A stretch of DNA of 37,434 nucleotides from Thalassolituus sp034111725. Lineage in GTDB: Bacteria > Pseudomonadota > Gammaproteobacteria > Pseudomonadales > Oceanobacteraceae. Shown here piece by piece: positions 1 to 6,492 of this stretch. The position numbers were made by a program, and so were the translations under genes. Every line of letters starts with the position of its first letter. Position 1 is the first letter of the stretch. Below the pieces are notes generated by a model. It saw only the letters and a program-made list of their open reading frames with translations. It had not been told where the DNA came from and made no database searches. The stretch spans positions 1 to 37,434 of the forward strand of contig NZ_JAWUWR010000019.1 of NCBI RefSeq assembly GCF_034111725.1. The letters run 5' to 3'.

Positions 1-865
1 CGGACAGGACAGGTTCGTCGGATCTCTGCCTTGAATAGGTTTTAATTTGAGGTTTTGAGCGAACGGTTACGGTCTGGATTGGAGCGGTTTTCTCTTGTGA
101 AATATCGGTTTTTTCAGTTGATGAAGAGCCAAAAATAGACATCAGCGTGGCGTAGCCGAAATAAGCAAGAACAGCGACAACAGGGACTGCTAAACCGGCT
201 TTTATATAAATATGTGTTAGCGTACCGCGCTTATCTGGCGAAACCTCTAGAGCCGTGTCAGCAGTCAACGATTTTTGAGTATGACTCTCGTAGTATTGAA
301 AAATCTCTTTTTTGTAGTGACCGATTTTAGAATCAGTGGGCGTTGCACGAGTACTCTGGCCATTAACGCTACCGTCATATATATCAACGCGAAACGTTTT
401 TTCCATTCCGTGTTTATCAAGTTTCACGTGATGATAGGTTGTATCGATTAAATCACGGATGAATTTGCACAGCTGAGAATTATCCTGACAGAGAATAAAA
501 ATTTCTGCTGCAAAACCGCCTGGTCCAACTGAGTGGCGATGTTCAGTAAAAAAAGTCAAAAAACTGGGTGCGAGATTCGTGACCTTTAGGCCACTCGGAA
601 AAATTTTGCCGCCTTCATCAATAACAAAAACAGAGCCAGCGGGATAACGTTCGAGGTTAATAAATTCAGCGGCCTGCTCGTGGTTCAGGGAAAACGGGAA
701 CGTGAGAATATTCGCGTTGGGAAAATCTCTATAAATACTCGGCTTATTTAAAACGACGTTGGTGACGACTGTTCGACCCTGTTTGATTGCAGGAATAATT
801 ATATTAGCGATCGAGTTGTACGATTTGCCAGATCCGGGACGACCACTATATGTCTTGATCGACAT
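1..865 (-). CDS. zot: Zot-family phage assembly ATPase (partial)
   Basis: Filamentous-phage assembly protein of the Zot/gpI type, an inner-membrane ATPase that drives virion extrusion. The frame stays open from an ATG at 865 to the window edge, so the C-terminus is missing. The N-terminus has a Walker A P-loop (GRPGSGKS, about residues 9-16), and a Walker-B-like hydrophobic stretch ends in VFVIDEGG near residue 75. About 230 residues in, a single hydrophobic segment (AGLAVPVVAVLAYFGYATL) is the expected transmembrane helix, with a Ser/Thr/Lys-rich periplasmic part after it. The start lies just after the TGA of the DUF2523 gene at 869-871. An earlier ATG at 869 is rejected because it meets a stop after seven codons. 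Its place at the end of the structural operon is the usual one for Zot. Toxin activity is not implied by the family name. Confidence 0.93.
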   Translation of the reverse strand, partial: MSIKTYSGRPGSGKSYNSIANIIIPAIKQGRTVVTNVVLNKPSIYRDFPNANILTFPFSLNHEQAAEFINLERYPAGSVFVIDEGGKIFPSGLKVTNLAPSFLTFFTEHRHSVGPGGFAAEIFILCQDNSQLCKFIRDLIDTTYHHVKLDKHGMEKTFRVDIYDGSVNGQSTRATPTDSKIGHYKKEIFQYYESHTQKSLTADTALEVSPDKRGTLTHIYIKAGLAVPVVAVLAYFGYATLMSIFGSSSTEKTDISQEKTAPIQTVTVRSKPQIKTYSRQRSDEPVLS

Positions 866-868
866 ACA

Positions 869-1123
869 TCAACCGATAGCAGGTATGCGGCGAATGAAAA
901 AACGGATTAAAAGAGCGCTACACATTATTGGTATGCCAACGTCAATACCTGCTATCCACATGGGATAACTTGCATACGCGATCATGGCACTAAGATTTGG
1001 GCCTACATCAGAGATCCAGTCAGGCACGGGAATAGCGTTCAATACGGCAAACAAAATGTCGCCCGCCAATTGCCAGAACAGCGAAACAATGTAATCAAAA
1101 AACTCTATTAATCTATCAATCAT
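869..1123 (-). CDS. DUF2523-type minor coat / membrane protein
   Basis: Small phage membrane protein of 84 residues, placed between the adsorption protein and Zot, which is the normal position of DUF2523 proteins (functional counterparts of minor coat protein pVI). Three hydrophobic segments are visible: near residues 8-28 (FFDYIVSLFWQLAGDILFAV), 46-57 and 60-76, followed by a basic end (RFFIRRIP). A longer frame opens upstream, but the ATG at 1123 is chosen because it follows the pIII stop by 10 bases and has a purine-rich GGGG ribosome-binding stretch about 8 bases upstream. The family assignment rests on size, hydrophobicity and position; sequence identity was not checked. Confidence 0.75.
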   Translation of the reverse strand: MIDRLIEFFDYIVSLFWQLAGDILFAVLNAIPVPDWISDVGPNLSAMIAYASYPMWIAGIDVGIPIMCSALLIRFFIRRIPAIG

Positions 1124-1133
1124 TTTAAGCCCC

Positions 1134-2483
1134 CTATGCGCTGAATACGTGTCTGATGCCCATGAGACCCCATAGGGCAATGGCAAACGCCCTGAGAATG
1201 TCCGCGATGGGCTCTAAATAGGCACAAATAGAAACAGTCATATTTTTTTCCGCAATTGGAACAAAAATGTCAAAATCCATGGTGCATTGACTAGATACAC
1301 CGGAGGCAGAACCAGCAATTGCGCTCAACGAGCTACCCCATGCAGTTGATTGGAACTGTGAATACATGGCTGATGCTGATGCATCATGATCAACGGTATA
1401 CGATTCTGACTGAGGGCATTGGGCATTATTAGAACCAACTAAACAGGCAATATCCTGTAATTGAGAACTGAGTTCGCCGGAATTTTGAGCGGACTGAACC
1501 TGACCATCGCGTATAGCAGCAACGACATCGCCGTTGTCGTCAGGAACATACGCGCCAACACCAGTTGTAGCGGTTTCATCAGTGGGATCAGCACAGTTAC
1601 CGTATGGACAGGACGAGGAAAAACAATTATTAGATGCGTCTGAGCCGTATTGACATGACGAACACTCTGGATGATCGCTGGCGGTGGGGCCCTCGCACTG
1701 TATGCAGCTGCTGAAATATCCTGTTCCTGTGTATGTAAAATAAAATTGATCGCGACCATTACCGCTGCAATCGTCATATTCAGCCAGAGCATCAGCGTAG
1801 CAACCGTCATAATCAGTGCAACCGGTAGTTGTCTGACCGACAAGTTCAACATTATCGACGGGATCAGGAGAGACGAGATTGCAGGAAAAAACATAATTCT
1901 CAGCATCAGTATAATCAAACGAATATGGATCATTAGAACCACAACCAGCCTGAGCAGCAGCATATTCCAGACACGTCTGAGCATCAGTGCAGACGGGCGG
2001 ATTTTCGACAGGGCAATTATTGGGATCATTAACGATAGTCCCCGCGGAATCGGGACAAACAACGAGATCCAGCCGATCACACGTTGCCGTGACAGTGAAT
2101 CCTAATTCACGCGAAACATAATCGGGCTGACCGTCCCCACAAACGTTAGCACAGCGACCATCGAGAGGATCGACCCCGTTATCACAGCTAGAATTTACCC
2201 AATTCCAACCGGAGGGCGTCCGCCAGGAACTGCTAGCAACGCTCGCACAGTCGCTGTGGAATTTGCAGGCACCGCCGACGATATCGCAAAACTCCTGACC
2301 GGGCAGTGCATTCAGCGCAGTCTGAGCAGCACGGCACGCGTCAGATTTGGTGTCGTACGGATCAGAGATTCCGACCATGTCGCCATCCGCATAATATCCA
2401 ACCCCATCGCCAATAACAGTCGTATCAGCTGAGTGGGCGAACGAGAGAAAAAAAACAGAAAAAAGCCCCAGAATTTTTTTCAT
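1134..2483 (-). CDS. pIII/TspB-like phage adsorption protein
   Basis: Large virion-tip protein expected to bind the host receptor and release the phage. It has 449 residues, an N-terminal signal peptide (MKKILGLFSVFFLSFAHS, cleavage near residue 18), a long acidic Asp/Asn/Ser-rich ectodomain with 28 cysteines by my count, and a C-terminal hydrophobic anchor (ILRAFAIALWGLMGI) preceded by a CAYLEPI motif. That end resembles the TspB/attachment-protein group found before DUF2523 and Zot in Neisseria- and Xanthomonas-type inoviruses. An AGGGG ribosome-binding site lies 6 bases before the ATG. The many cysteines suggest several disulfide-bonded modules. Its position after the coat terminator matches gene III in other filamentous phages. 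The exact family is inferred from architecture. Confidence 0.8.
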   Translation of the reverse strand: MKKILGLFSVFFLSFAHSADTTVIGDGVGYYADGDMVGISDPYDTKSDACRAAQTALNALPGQEFCDIVGGACKFHSDCASVASSSWRTPSGWNWVNSSCDNGVDPLDGRCANVCGDGQPDYVSRELGFTVTATCDRLDLVVCPDSAGTIVNDPNNCPVENPPVCTDAQTCLEYAAAQAGCGSNDPYSFDYTDAENYVFSCNLVSPDPVDNVELVGQTTTGCTDYDGCYADALAEYDDCSGNGRDQFYFTYTGTGYFSSCIQCEGPTASDHPECSSCQYGSDASNNCFSSSCPYGNCADPTDETATTGVGAYVPDDNGDVVAAIRDGQVQSAQNSGELSSQLQDIACLVGSNNAQCPQSESYTVDHDASASAMYSQFQSTAWGSSLSAIAGSASGVSSQCTMDFDIFVPIAEKNMTVSICAYLEPIADILRAFAIALWGLMGIRHVFSA

Positions 2484-2492
2484 AAAAAACCC

Positions 2493-2567
2493 CTAGAACG
2501 ATCTAAAAAAATCGCGACAGAACAGCATGCCAAAAACGAACATCGAAAATTCGTAATAAATATCCAT
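2493..2567 (-). CDS. candidate 24-residue membrane peptide (pVII/pIX-like?)
   Basis: A very short reading frame between the coat-gene terminator and the adsorption-protein gene. It starts at an ATG 6-7 bases after an AAGGGTG ribosome-binding site and stops 9 bases before the next gene. The peptide starts with acidic residues (MDIYYEF), has a hydrophobic middle (SMFVFGMLFC) and ends basic (RDFFRSF). That charge layout resembles the tiny tip proteins pVII and pIX of Ff phages, which have 32-33 residues. Nothing beyond the start signal, charge pattern and position supports it. It could equally be a chance frame in a leader region. Confidence 0.4.
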   Translation of the reverse strand: MDIYYEFSMFVFGMLFCRDFFRSF

Positions 2568-2585
2568 AAAAACACCCTTTTAAAT

Positions 2586-2627
2586 AAAAAAAAAAAAAAA
2601 AAAAAAAATCCCCCATTTCTGGGGGAT
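2586..2627 (-). terminator. intrinsic terminator after the coat gene with very long U tract
   Basis: A perfect 7-bp stem (ATCCCCC/GGGGGAT, positions 2608-2614 with 2621-2627) and 6-base loop lie 5 bases after the coat stop. On the minus strand they are followed by a homopolymer of 23 T (2586-2608). This matches the classic terminator between the major coat gene and gene III in filamentous phages, which keeps coat mRNA abundant. The tract is much longer than termination needs. Confidence 0.9.
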
Positions 2628-2631
2628 GTCC

Positions 2632-2772
2632 TTAGCCTTTGGCCAATGCAGATTTGGCCAAACTAACACCTTTTAGGGCCACGCGAACGCCAAACCCAGC
2701 GGTCACGACAACACCCATAAACGTCAGAATATCGGCAAAACTGACACTGGCACCGATTGCGGTCCAATCCAT
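2632..2772 (-). CDS. major coat protein, leaderless (pVIII/Pf3-like)
   Basis: Probable major capsid protein, only 46 residues. It begins MDWTAIGASVSFADILTF, has a hydrophobic helix (about residues 12-30, including FMGVVVTAGFGVRVAL) and ends with Lys-rich KGVSLAKSALAKG that would face the DNA. An acidic N-terminus, single membrane helix and basic C-terminus are the standard plan of inovirus coat subunits. There is no signal peptide, unlike Ff pVIII or the Pf1 precursor; phage Pf3 is the known leaderless case, inserted through YidC. The gene is followed at once by a strong terminator, as expected for the coat gene. It has a GGGGATTCAGAA ribosome-binding region. Assignment is from architecture and position. 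Confidence 0.8.
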   Translation of the reverse strand: MDWTAIGASVSFADILTFMGVVVTAGFGVRVALKGVSLAKSALAKG

Positions 2773-2788
2773 TTCTGAATCCCCATTT

Positions 2789-3022
2789 TTAGGTTGATTT
2801 TATAGATTCGCGAGCTGCGCGAATCCCCCAGAGCACCACATACAGCGGCACCATCACTGCCAGACCTGCACTAAACGCCAGTAGCATTGAGCCGGGGTCA
2901 GGCAACGAATTTTGTAGACCTGATTGAATAATCTGCTGAGCTGTAACGATATCGAATCCAGGCGGGCATTGAGCAATGCCGTTTGACTGAACGACGTCGA
3001 CTGGGCAGGAGAGAAAATTCAT
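2789..3022 (-). CDS. small inovirus membrane protein, candidate minor coat
   Basis: A 77-residue protein with a Cys- and Pro-containing N-terminal half (CPVDVVQSNG, then QCPPGFDIVT), one hydrophobic helix (about residues 46-67, ending VPLYVVLWGI) and a short basic tail (RAARESIKST). Its ATG overlaps the upstream TGA by one base (TGATG), implying translational coupling, and the coat gene follows 16 bases later. Small one-helix proteins at this place are common in inoviruses and may be minor coat or coat-like proteins, but I do not recognise a named family. The two cysteines could form a periplasmic disulfide. Confidence 0.7.
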   Translation of the reverse strand: MNFLSCPVDVVQSNGIAQCPPGFDIVTAQQIIQSGLQNSLPDPGSMLLAFSAGLAVMVPLYVVLWGIRAARESIKST

Positions 3023-3348
3023 CAGGCGGATTTTTTCGGAGCGGACGGCAACGACGCAGCCGGGTCTCCGATTGTCCGGATTGAGTGCACATAAAAAATC
3101 GGATTACCCTCAGAATCAGTACGGAGGGTGACCATTGCGTTAACACGTAGCGGAAACAGGGTTGAATCCTGAGGCAACGCCTCGAACGCGACCAGATCAC
3201 AGCGAGACCGGGCAGGAATAGCCCCCAAAACATTTGGGTTCTCATCATCAAAATTCAGCGTATAAATAGACGAATACGACATTTTGGTTTTAGGGTCGGT
3301 GTAGGTTTTAGCGCCACAAACGAGGAGTGGAATCGGAAACTGGTTCAT
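3022..3348 (-). CDS. candidate ssDNA-binding protein (gpV-like)
   Basis: First gene of the leftward phage operon, 108 residues, soluble, with alternating beta-strand-like segments (IPLLVCGA, YSSIYTLNF, RCDLVAFEAL, LRVNAMVTLRTD, PIFYVHSIR) and a Pro/Lys tail (PSAPKKSA). Inoviruses usually encode a small OB-fold single-stranded DNA-binding protein just upstream of the coat genes, so that role is the best guess from position and size. An ATG two codons earlier (3354) exists. The ATG at 3348 is preferred because AGGA lies 7 bases before it but almost touches the earlier one. The stop codon shares one base with the start of the next gene. Not confirmed by any diagnostic motif. Confidence 0.6.
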   Translation of the reverse strand: MNQFPIPLLVCGAKTYTDPKTKMSYSSIYTLNFDDENPNVLGAIPARSRCDLVAFEALPQDSTLFPLRVNAMVTLRTDSEGNPIFYVHSIRTIGDPAASLPSAPKKSA

Positions 3349-3458
3349 AGTCATGTCCTGATAGTAAATTGTGAGTACTAACGAAAACCGGTTTAATGCT
3401 AAAATCGAAAAATTACTGATCTATAGCAGGTCAAACCTGATCCTAGGAGCGATTAAAC
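3349..3458. promoter_or_regulatory. divergent phage control region
   Basis: AT-rich region between the leftward structural operon and the rightward regulator gene. It holds a perfect 5-bp inverted repeat CAGGT-CAA-ACCTG (3427-3439), a plausible operator for the XRE regulator, and a strong AGGAG ribosome-binding site at 3445-3449 inside the palindrome TCCTAGGA. For the leftward operon, TACTAT just upstream of the start could be a -10 element, but I see no convincing -35. The role is inferred from position. Confidence 0.45.
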
Positions 3459-4103
3459 ATGAACCAAAACACAGGGTCAATAGGACCAGGTGAAAAAATT
3501 AATAAAATTCGGGAAAACCTAAAAATGACGCGAGAGAGATTCGCATCAGAGCTAGGCGTCAGCGCGGATACTGTCAAATCCATTGAGACAAAACCGATAA
3601 TTCCGAGAGCAAATATTTACGAAAAAATAGCAGCGCGATGGCCAGAATTTGGAAATTTTCTACTGCACGGGGAACGGAACGTAGGATTCATGATAATTTC
3701 GAAAATTGATGCTAGGTGGATTGAAAAAATTGAAATACATCACGAATCATATGAAAAACTGACATTAATTCAGGACAGGGAATCGAGATATTTAATGTAC
3801 GGATTAATAGAGCTAGAAAACATTTTCGAGAATACAGCGTTGGAAAACTTTAGAAGAGGGTTACTAATCGACACAATGTCATTGGAGGGAGGACGGCGAG
3901 GCCTACGTTACATGGAGACGTTTAGAGAATTCATAGAAAAAAACAGGCGCGATCTAATAGACGATGCGGAAATTTTCGAAATGAGTAGCGACGAATTCGC
4001 AACGATTAATTCTAGAATGTTCATAGATAAAAAATCACTATGCGAGATAACAAACTCGGAAACAATCGAAAAATTCAATAATTGGAAAAACGCAGTATCC
4101 TGA
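3459..4103 (+). CDS. XRE/Cro-CI-like phage regulator
   Basis: A 214-residue protein with an N-terminal helix-turn-helix (about residues 13-50: KIRENLKMTRERFASELGVS, then a recognition helix ADTVKSIE). This is the XRE layout seen in phage repressors. The remaining 150 residues are rich in Glu, Arg, Ile and Phe, mostly helical, and not recognised; they may be for oligomerisation or ligand sensing. It is transcribed away from the structural operon across a shared 110-base control region, so it probably governs lysogeny or expression of the phage operon. Ribosome-binding site AGGAG is 9 bases upstream. It is the last phage gene before the attachment site. Confidence 0.8.
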   Translation: MNQNTGSIGPGEKINKIRENLKMTRERFASELGVSADTVKSIETKPIIPRANIYEKIAARWPEFGNFLLHGERNVGFMIISKIDARWIEKIEIHHESYEKLTLIQDRESRYLMYGLIELENIFENTALENFRRGLLIDTMSLEGGRRGLRYMETFREFIEKNRRDLIDDAEIFEMSSDEFATINSRMFIDKKSLCEITNSETIEKFNNWKNAVS

Positions 4104-4142
4104 CAACAAAGCATTCTGTTGCCATGACAACAAGAAAAAATA

Positions 4143-4197
4143 AGCACCAGTTTTCATAATGCTGGGGTCGATGGTTCAAGTCCGTCCATAGCTACCA
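4143..4197 (+). other. phage attachment site: 3' fragment of tRNA-Met(CAT)
   Basis: The 3' half of a tRNA gene without its 5' half. Visible parts are an anticodon loop TTCATAA with CAT anticodon (4155-4157), the 3' anticodon strand TGCTG, a T arm GATGG-TTCAAGT-CCGTC (4170-4186), the acceptor strand CATAGCT, discriminator A, and encoded CCA (4195-4197). The variable loop GGGTC resembles elongator tRNA-Met, and the bases before the loop (GCACCAG) still look like a mutated 5' anticodon strand. A truncated tRNA end beside phage genes is the usual mark of integration into a tRNA gene. The intact gene, rebuilt by the phage copy, should lie left of the window. tRNA-Ile2 (also CAT) is a less likely origin. 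Confidence 0.85.
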
Positions 4198-4206
4198 CTT
4201 ATTTCT

Positions 4207-4239
4207 AAGGCTAGTAGGTTAACACTTACTAGCTTTTTT
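4207..4239 (+). terminator. terminator of the original tRNA-Met gene
   Basis: Stem GCTAGTAGG (4210-4218) pairs with CTTACTAGC (4225-4233) with one G-U pair and loop TTAACA, followed by six T. It lies 10 bases after the CCA end of the tRNA fragment, so it is the chromosomal terminator of the tRNA gene that the phage displaced. This marks the chromosomal side of the junction. Confidence 0.88.
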
Positions 4240-4258
4240 CGTTTTCTGGGGTTCAAAA

Positions 4259-4831
4259 CTACTCCCCTATCAACGCCAGCACCCAGCTCGGCAATGCAGT
4301 ATCGACTCGTGCGCTGATCTGGCCATTAATAATGCTCAGCACGCGTTTAAACGGATCATCCAATCGGCTGTTGTCCAATACGTGTACTTCGTCGCACAGT
4401 GGAATTGCTGCTTTCACGTTGTCGAAGGTACGAGGAAGACGGGATAGGATTTTGTCGGCTGGTACATTATGGCCGCCATCGAGCAAGCGTTGCGCTACAC
4501 GAACTTGGTTCAAATCGGTATTGTCGACGTGAATAAACACCAAAATAACTTGGTAGCCCGTCGCTTTGGCGGTGGCGATAAAGTCAATTTTGCTAACGTG
4601 GGAGAATACGGTTTCGAAGCAGAAGCTGTAACCTTGGCGGAGCTTATAGAATCTGAGTTCTTCGGCGATGCGTGCGGCTTTATGGCTATTGTTTACCGGG
4701 TCGTCTGGGAAGGCTTCTTTCGCAATGATATCGGCATTAATAAACGGCATGCCTTTGGGTTTGAGCATTTGCTCGTAAAATGTACTTTTGCCAGATCCAT
4801 TGCCACCGACCAACATCCATAGTTGTTTCAT
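4259..4831 (-). CDS. zeta-toxin-like P-loop kinase
   Basis: A 190-residue P-loop protein of the zeta toxin / AAA_33 group. Walker A (GGNGSGKST) is at residues 9-17, followed by FINADIIAKE (about residues 30-39), where zeta toxins place their catalytic Asp, and a FETVFSH segment near residue 73 typical of zeta-like kinases. Known zeta toxins phosphorylate UDP-N-acetylglucosamine; others in this broad group are not toxins. Its ATG overlaps the stop of the upstream ParD-like gene in an ATGA, so the two are translationally coupled. The pair sits directly beside the prophage junction and could belong to the chromosome or to an older mobile insert. Toxicity is inferred from family and operon. Confidence 0.8.
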   Translation of the reverse strand: MKQLWMLVGGNGSGKSTFYEQMLKPKGMPFINADIIAKEAFPDDPVNNSHKAARIAEELRFYKLRQGYSFCFETVFSHVSKIDFIATAKATGYQVILVFIHVDNTDLNQVRVAQRLLDGGHNVPADKILSRLPRTFDNVKAAIPLCDEVHVLDNSRLDDPFKRVLSIINGQISARVDTALPSWVLALIGE

Positions 4832-5232
4832 ACTAATGGTTCGAATTGTCCATTGCTAAAGCGACCAACCACAAGGCTGCCATCGGGGTTAACTTGCTCT
4901 AAACAGCCTGGGTGTGTTGCAGATGCCTGATAACGAACGCTATTGCTCGCAATGGCTTGTTCTAACGCACCGGAGACACGTTTCTGATCAAGTTCGCCAA
5001 ATAAAGCGCCTGAATCCACCGTCACGGGTTTAGCTTCTTCAAATTTTATGTCGAGCAGACCCGCTTGCAGTTCGATCAGTTCTTTCGGGCTGATCTTGGG
5101 TGCGACTAAGCGACCTAAACTCGCCCAAAACTCGACTTGTTCGGCGGCGCTGCGCTTGAGTAGATCGCCAGCAAACTTTGCCGACTCCATTAACGATGCT
5201 TCAAGACGCACAGGGGATTGGGCTTTAGCCAT
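4828..5232 (-). CDS. ParD-like antitoxin
   Basis: A 134-residue protein. The N-terminal half (residues 4-45, with SPVRLEASLMESAKFAGDLL and RSAAEQVEFWASLGR) matches the ParD-like antitoxin group, a ribbon-helix-helix-like region followed by a helix with EQVEFWA. The C-terminal half is a variable toxin-binding or neutralising region. The frame extends upstream, but the ATG at 5232 is chosen because it has a GAGGT ribosome-binding site at good spacing. It is the first gene of a two-gene unit with a zeta-like kinase, which fits an antitoxin-toxin order. A palindrome over its promoter suggests autoregulation. Confidence 0.75.
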   Translation of the reverse strand: MAKAQSPVRLEASLMESAKFAGDLLKRSAAEQVEFWASLGRLVAPKISPKELIELQAGLLDIKFEEAKPVTVDSGALFGELDQKRVSGALEQAIASNSVRYQASATHPGCLEQVNPDGSLVVGRFSNGQFEPLV

Positions 5233-5275
5233 GATCACAACCTCATACCAAAGAAAGTAGAAACGCGTTAAAGGC

Positions 5276-5308
5276 ATTGTAGCAGATTGCTACAAAGCAT
5301 CAAGATGC
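5276..5308 (-). promoter_or_regulatory. promoter and operator of the toxin-antitoxin pair
   Basis: On the minus strand, -35 TTGATG (5298-5303), a 16-base spacer and -10 TACAAT (5276-5281) form a good sigma-70 promoter. It is covered by two palindromes: TTGTAGCA-GAT-TGCTACAA (5277-5295, perfect 8-bp arms) over the -10 and spacer, and GCATC-AA-GATGC (5297-5308) over the -35. This is the layout expected for repression by the antitoxin or toxin-antitoxin complex. Binding is inferred. Confidence 0.75.
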
Positions 5309-5501
5309 TCGAAATAGCCATCTTTTAACTCAATACTACTCAGCCTTACACTCGCTCACCTAAGCTTACTTTCCTGACATTTTGCAGCATTCACTGACAC
5401 AATTGGTCGGTTAGTTTACGGTAAAGTGTTAAGTAGAACTCACTCTTACTCCAATTCGTCCGACTATACTGATCATTCGTTCTTTTTTGGATTGTCGGAT
5501 C

Positions 5502-6422
5502 ATGACTGCGACATTATTACGCTCAACCGAGACTGCCCAGTATCTACTGACTCGAATTTTAGCCGATGCGGTTGATCAACGTTTATTACTGCCTGCCGCC
5601 AGTGAACTAACGAGCTATAGCCAGCACTTAAATACAGCTCAGCAACAATATTGTGTTCGCACGGAAGCTGGCGACTTTTTTATCAAGCGCTTATCCGCTG
5701 AAGGCACAGGTATTGAGCGTTTTCGAGCTGAGCAAGATGGCTTGCTACGCATTATGGAAACTCAAAGCATTGTTACGGCACAGCCAATAACGTGCGGTGT
5801 GGTTGATGGTCATTCGTATCTGATTCTTACCCATACGCCATTAGCAGTGCATGGTGATTGGCTCGAAGCGGGACGCCAAATTGCAGAGATGCACAGCCAT
5901 ACCACTGATAAGGGCTATGGCTTTGAACACACAACATTCTGTGGTGATACGCCACAAAATAACAATTGGAGTAATCACTGGGCACATTTTTTCAGTGAGC
6001 AACGCATCGCCCCACTGTTAACTCAATTAGAAATGCGTGGAGATGGAATTCGCGGACGTGAACGAATTTTAGCTCGCTGCCAAACGCGCTTACTTGGGCA
6101 TCAGCCAAAAGCATCTTTGGTGCATGGGGATTTATGGTCTGGCAATATCGCCTTCCGTCCGGATGTCGAATCTTCCCGCCCAGTTGTGTTTGATCCTGCC
6201 TGTTACTATGGCGATGCGGAAACCGATTTAGCTATGACGGAATTATTTGGACGTTTCCCTGAGGCCTTTTATAAAGGCTATCAAAGCGTAAGGCCAATTG
6301 ACGATGGTTATGCAATGCGCCGCCCCGTTTATCAGCTGTATCATGTGCTCAATCATGCGGTTTTATTCGGCAATCATTATATGGATCAAGCACGAGAAAT
6401 TATTAAAGGCCTAGCCAATTAA
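5502..6422 (+). CDS. fructosamine kinase family protein
   Basis: A 306-residue kinase of the fructosamine/ketosamine kinase family (aminoglycoside-phosphotransferase-like fold), which phosphorylates sugars bound to amines so that glycation can be reversed. It shows the nucleotide-binding Lys in DFFIKRLSAEG (about residue 65), GYGFEHTTFCGDTPQNN, typical for this family, the catalytic loop VHGDLWSGNIAF and the metal motif VVFDPACYYGDAETDLAMTE. An in-frame TTG lies at 5487; the ATG at 5502 is preferred because it gives the usual length. A TATACT (5465-5470) may be the -10. A bidirectional terminator follows. Alone in its operon; its substrate is not known. Confidence 0.9.
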   Translation: MTATLLRSTETAQYLLTRILADAVDQRLLLPAASELTSYSQHLNTAQQQYCVRTEAGDFFIKRLSAEGTGIERFRAEQDGLLRIMETQSIVTAQPITCGVVDGHSYLILTHTPLAVHGDWLEAGRQIAEMHSHTTDKGYGFEHTTFCGDTPQNNNWSNHWAHFFSEQRIAPLLTQLEMRGDGIRGRERILARCQTRLLGHQPKASLVHGDLWSGNIAFRPDVESSRPVVFDPACYYGDAETDLAMTELFGRFPEAFYKGYQSVRPIDDGYAMRRPVYQLYHVLNHAVLFGNHYMDQAREIIKGLAN

Positions 6423-6432
6423 TAATCAAAGA

Positions 6433-6460
6433 AAAGCACCCTTCATAGCGGTGCTTTTTT
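6433..6460. terminator. bidirectional intrinsic terminator
   Basis: Stem AAAGCACC (6433-6440) pairs with GGTGCTTT (6450-6457) around a 9-base loop. A T run follows on the plus strand and a shorter one on the minus strand. It sits between two convergent genes and probably serves both. Confidence 0.88.
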
Positions 6461-6492
6461 AAAACGTTCACAAAAAGTTAAATGTCTACAAT

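Noticed and set aside
1439..2105. Long open frames on both strands inside the adsorption gene
   Set aside because: They are shadows of the adsorption gene, rich in Ile/Ser/Arg runs without start signals.
4104..4200. Possible dif/XerCD site at the phage junction (CATAAT present)
   Set aside because: The CATAAT belongs to the tRNA anticodon loop; no 28-base dif-like pair of XerC/XerD half-sites is visible.
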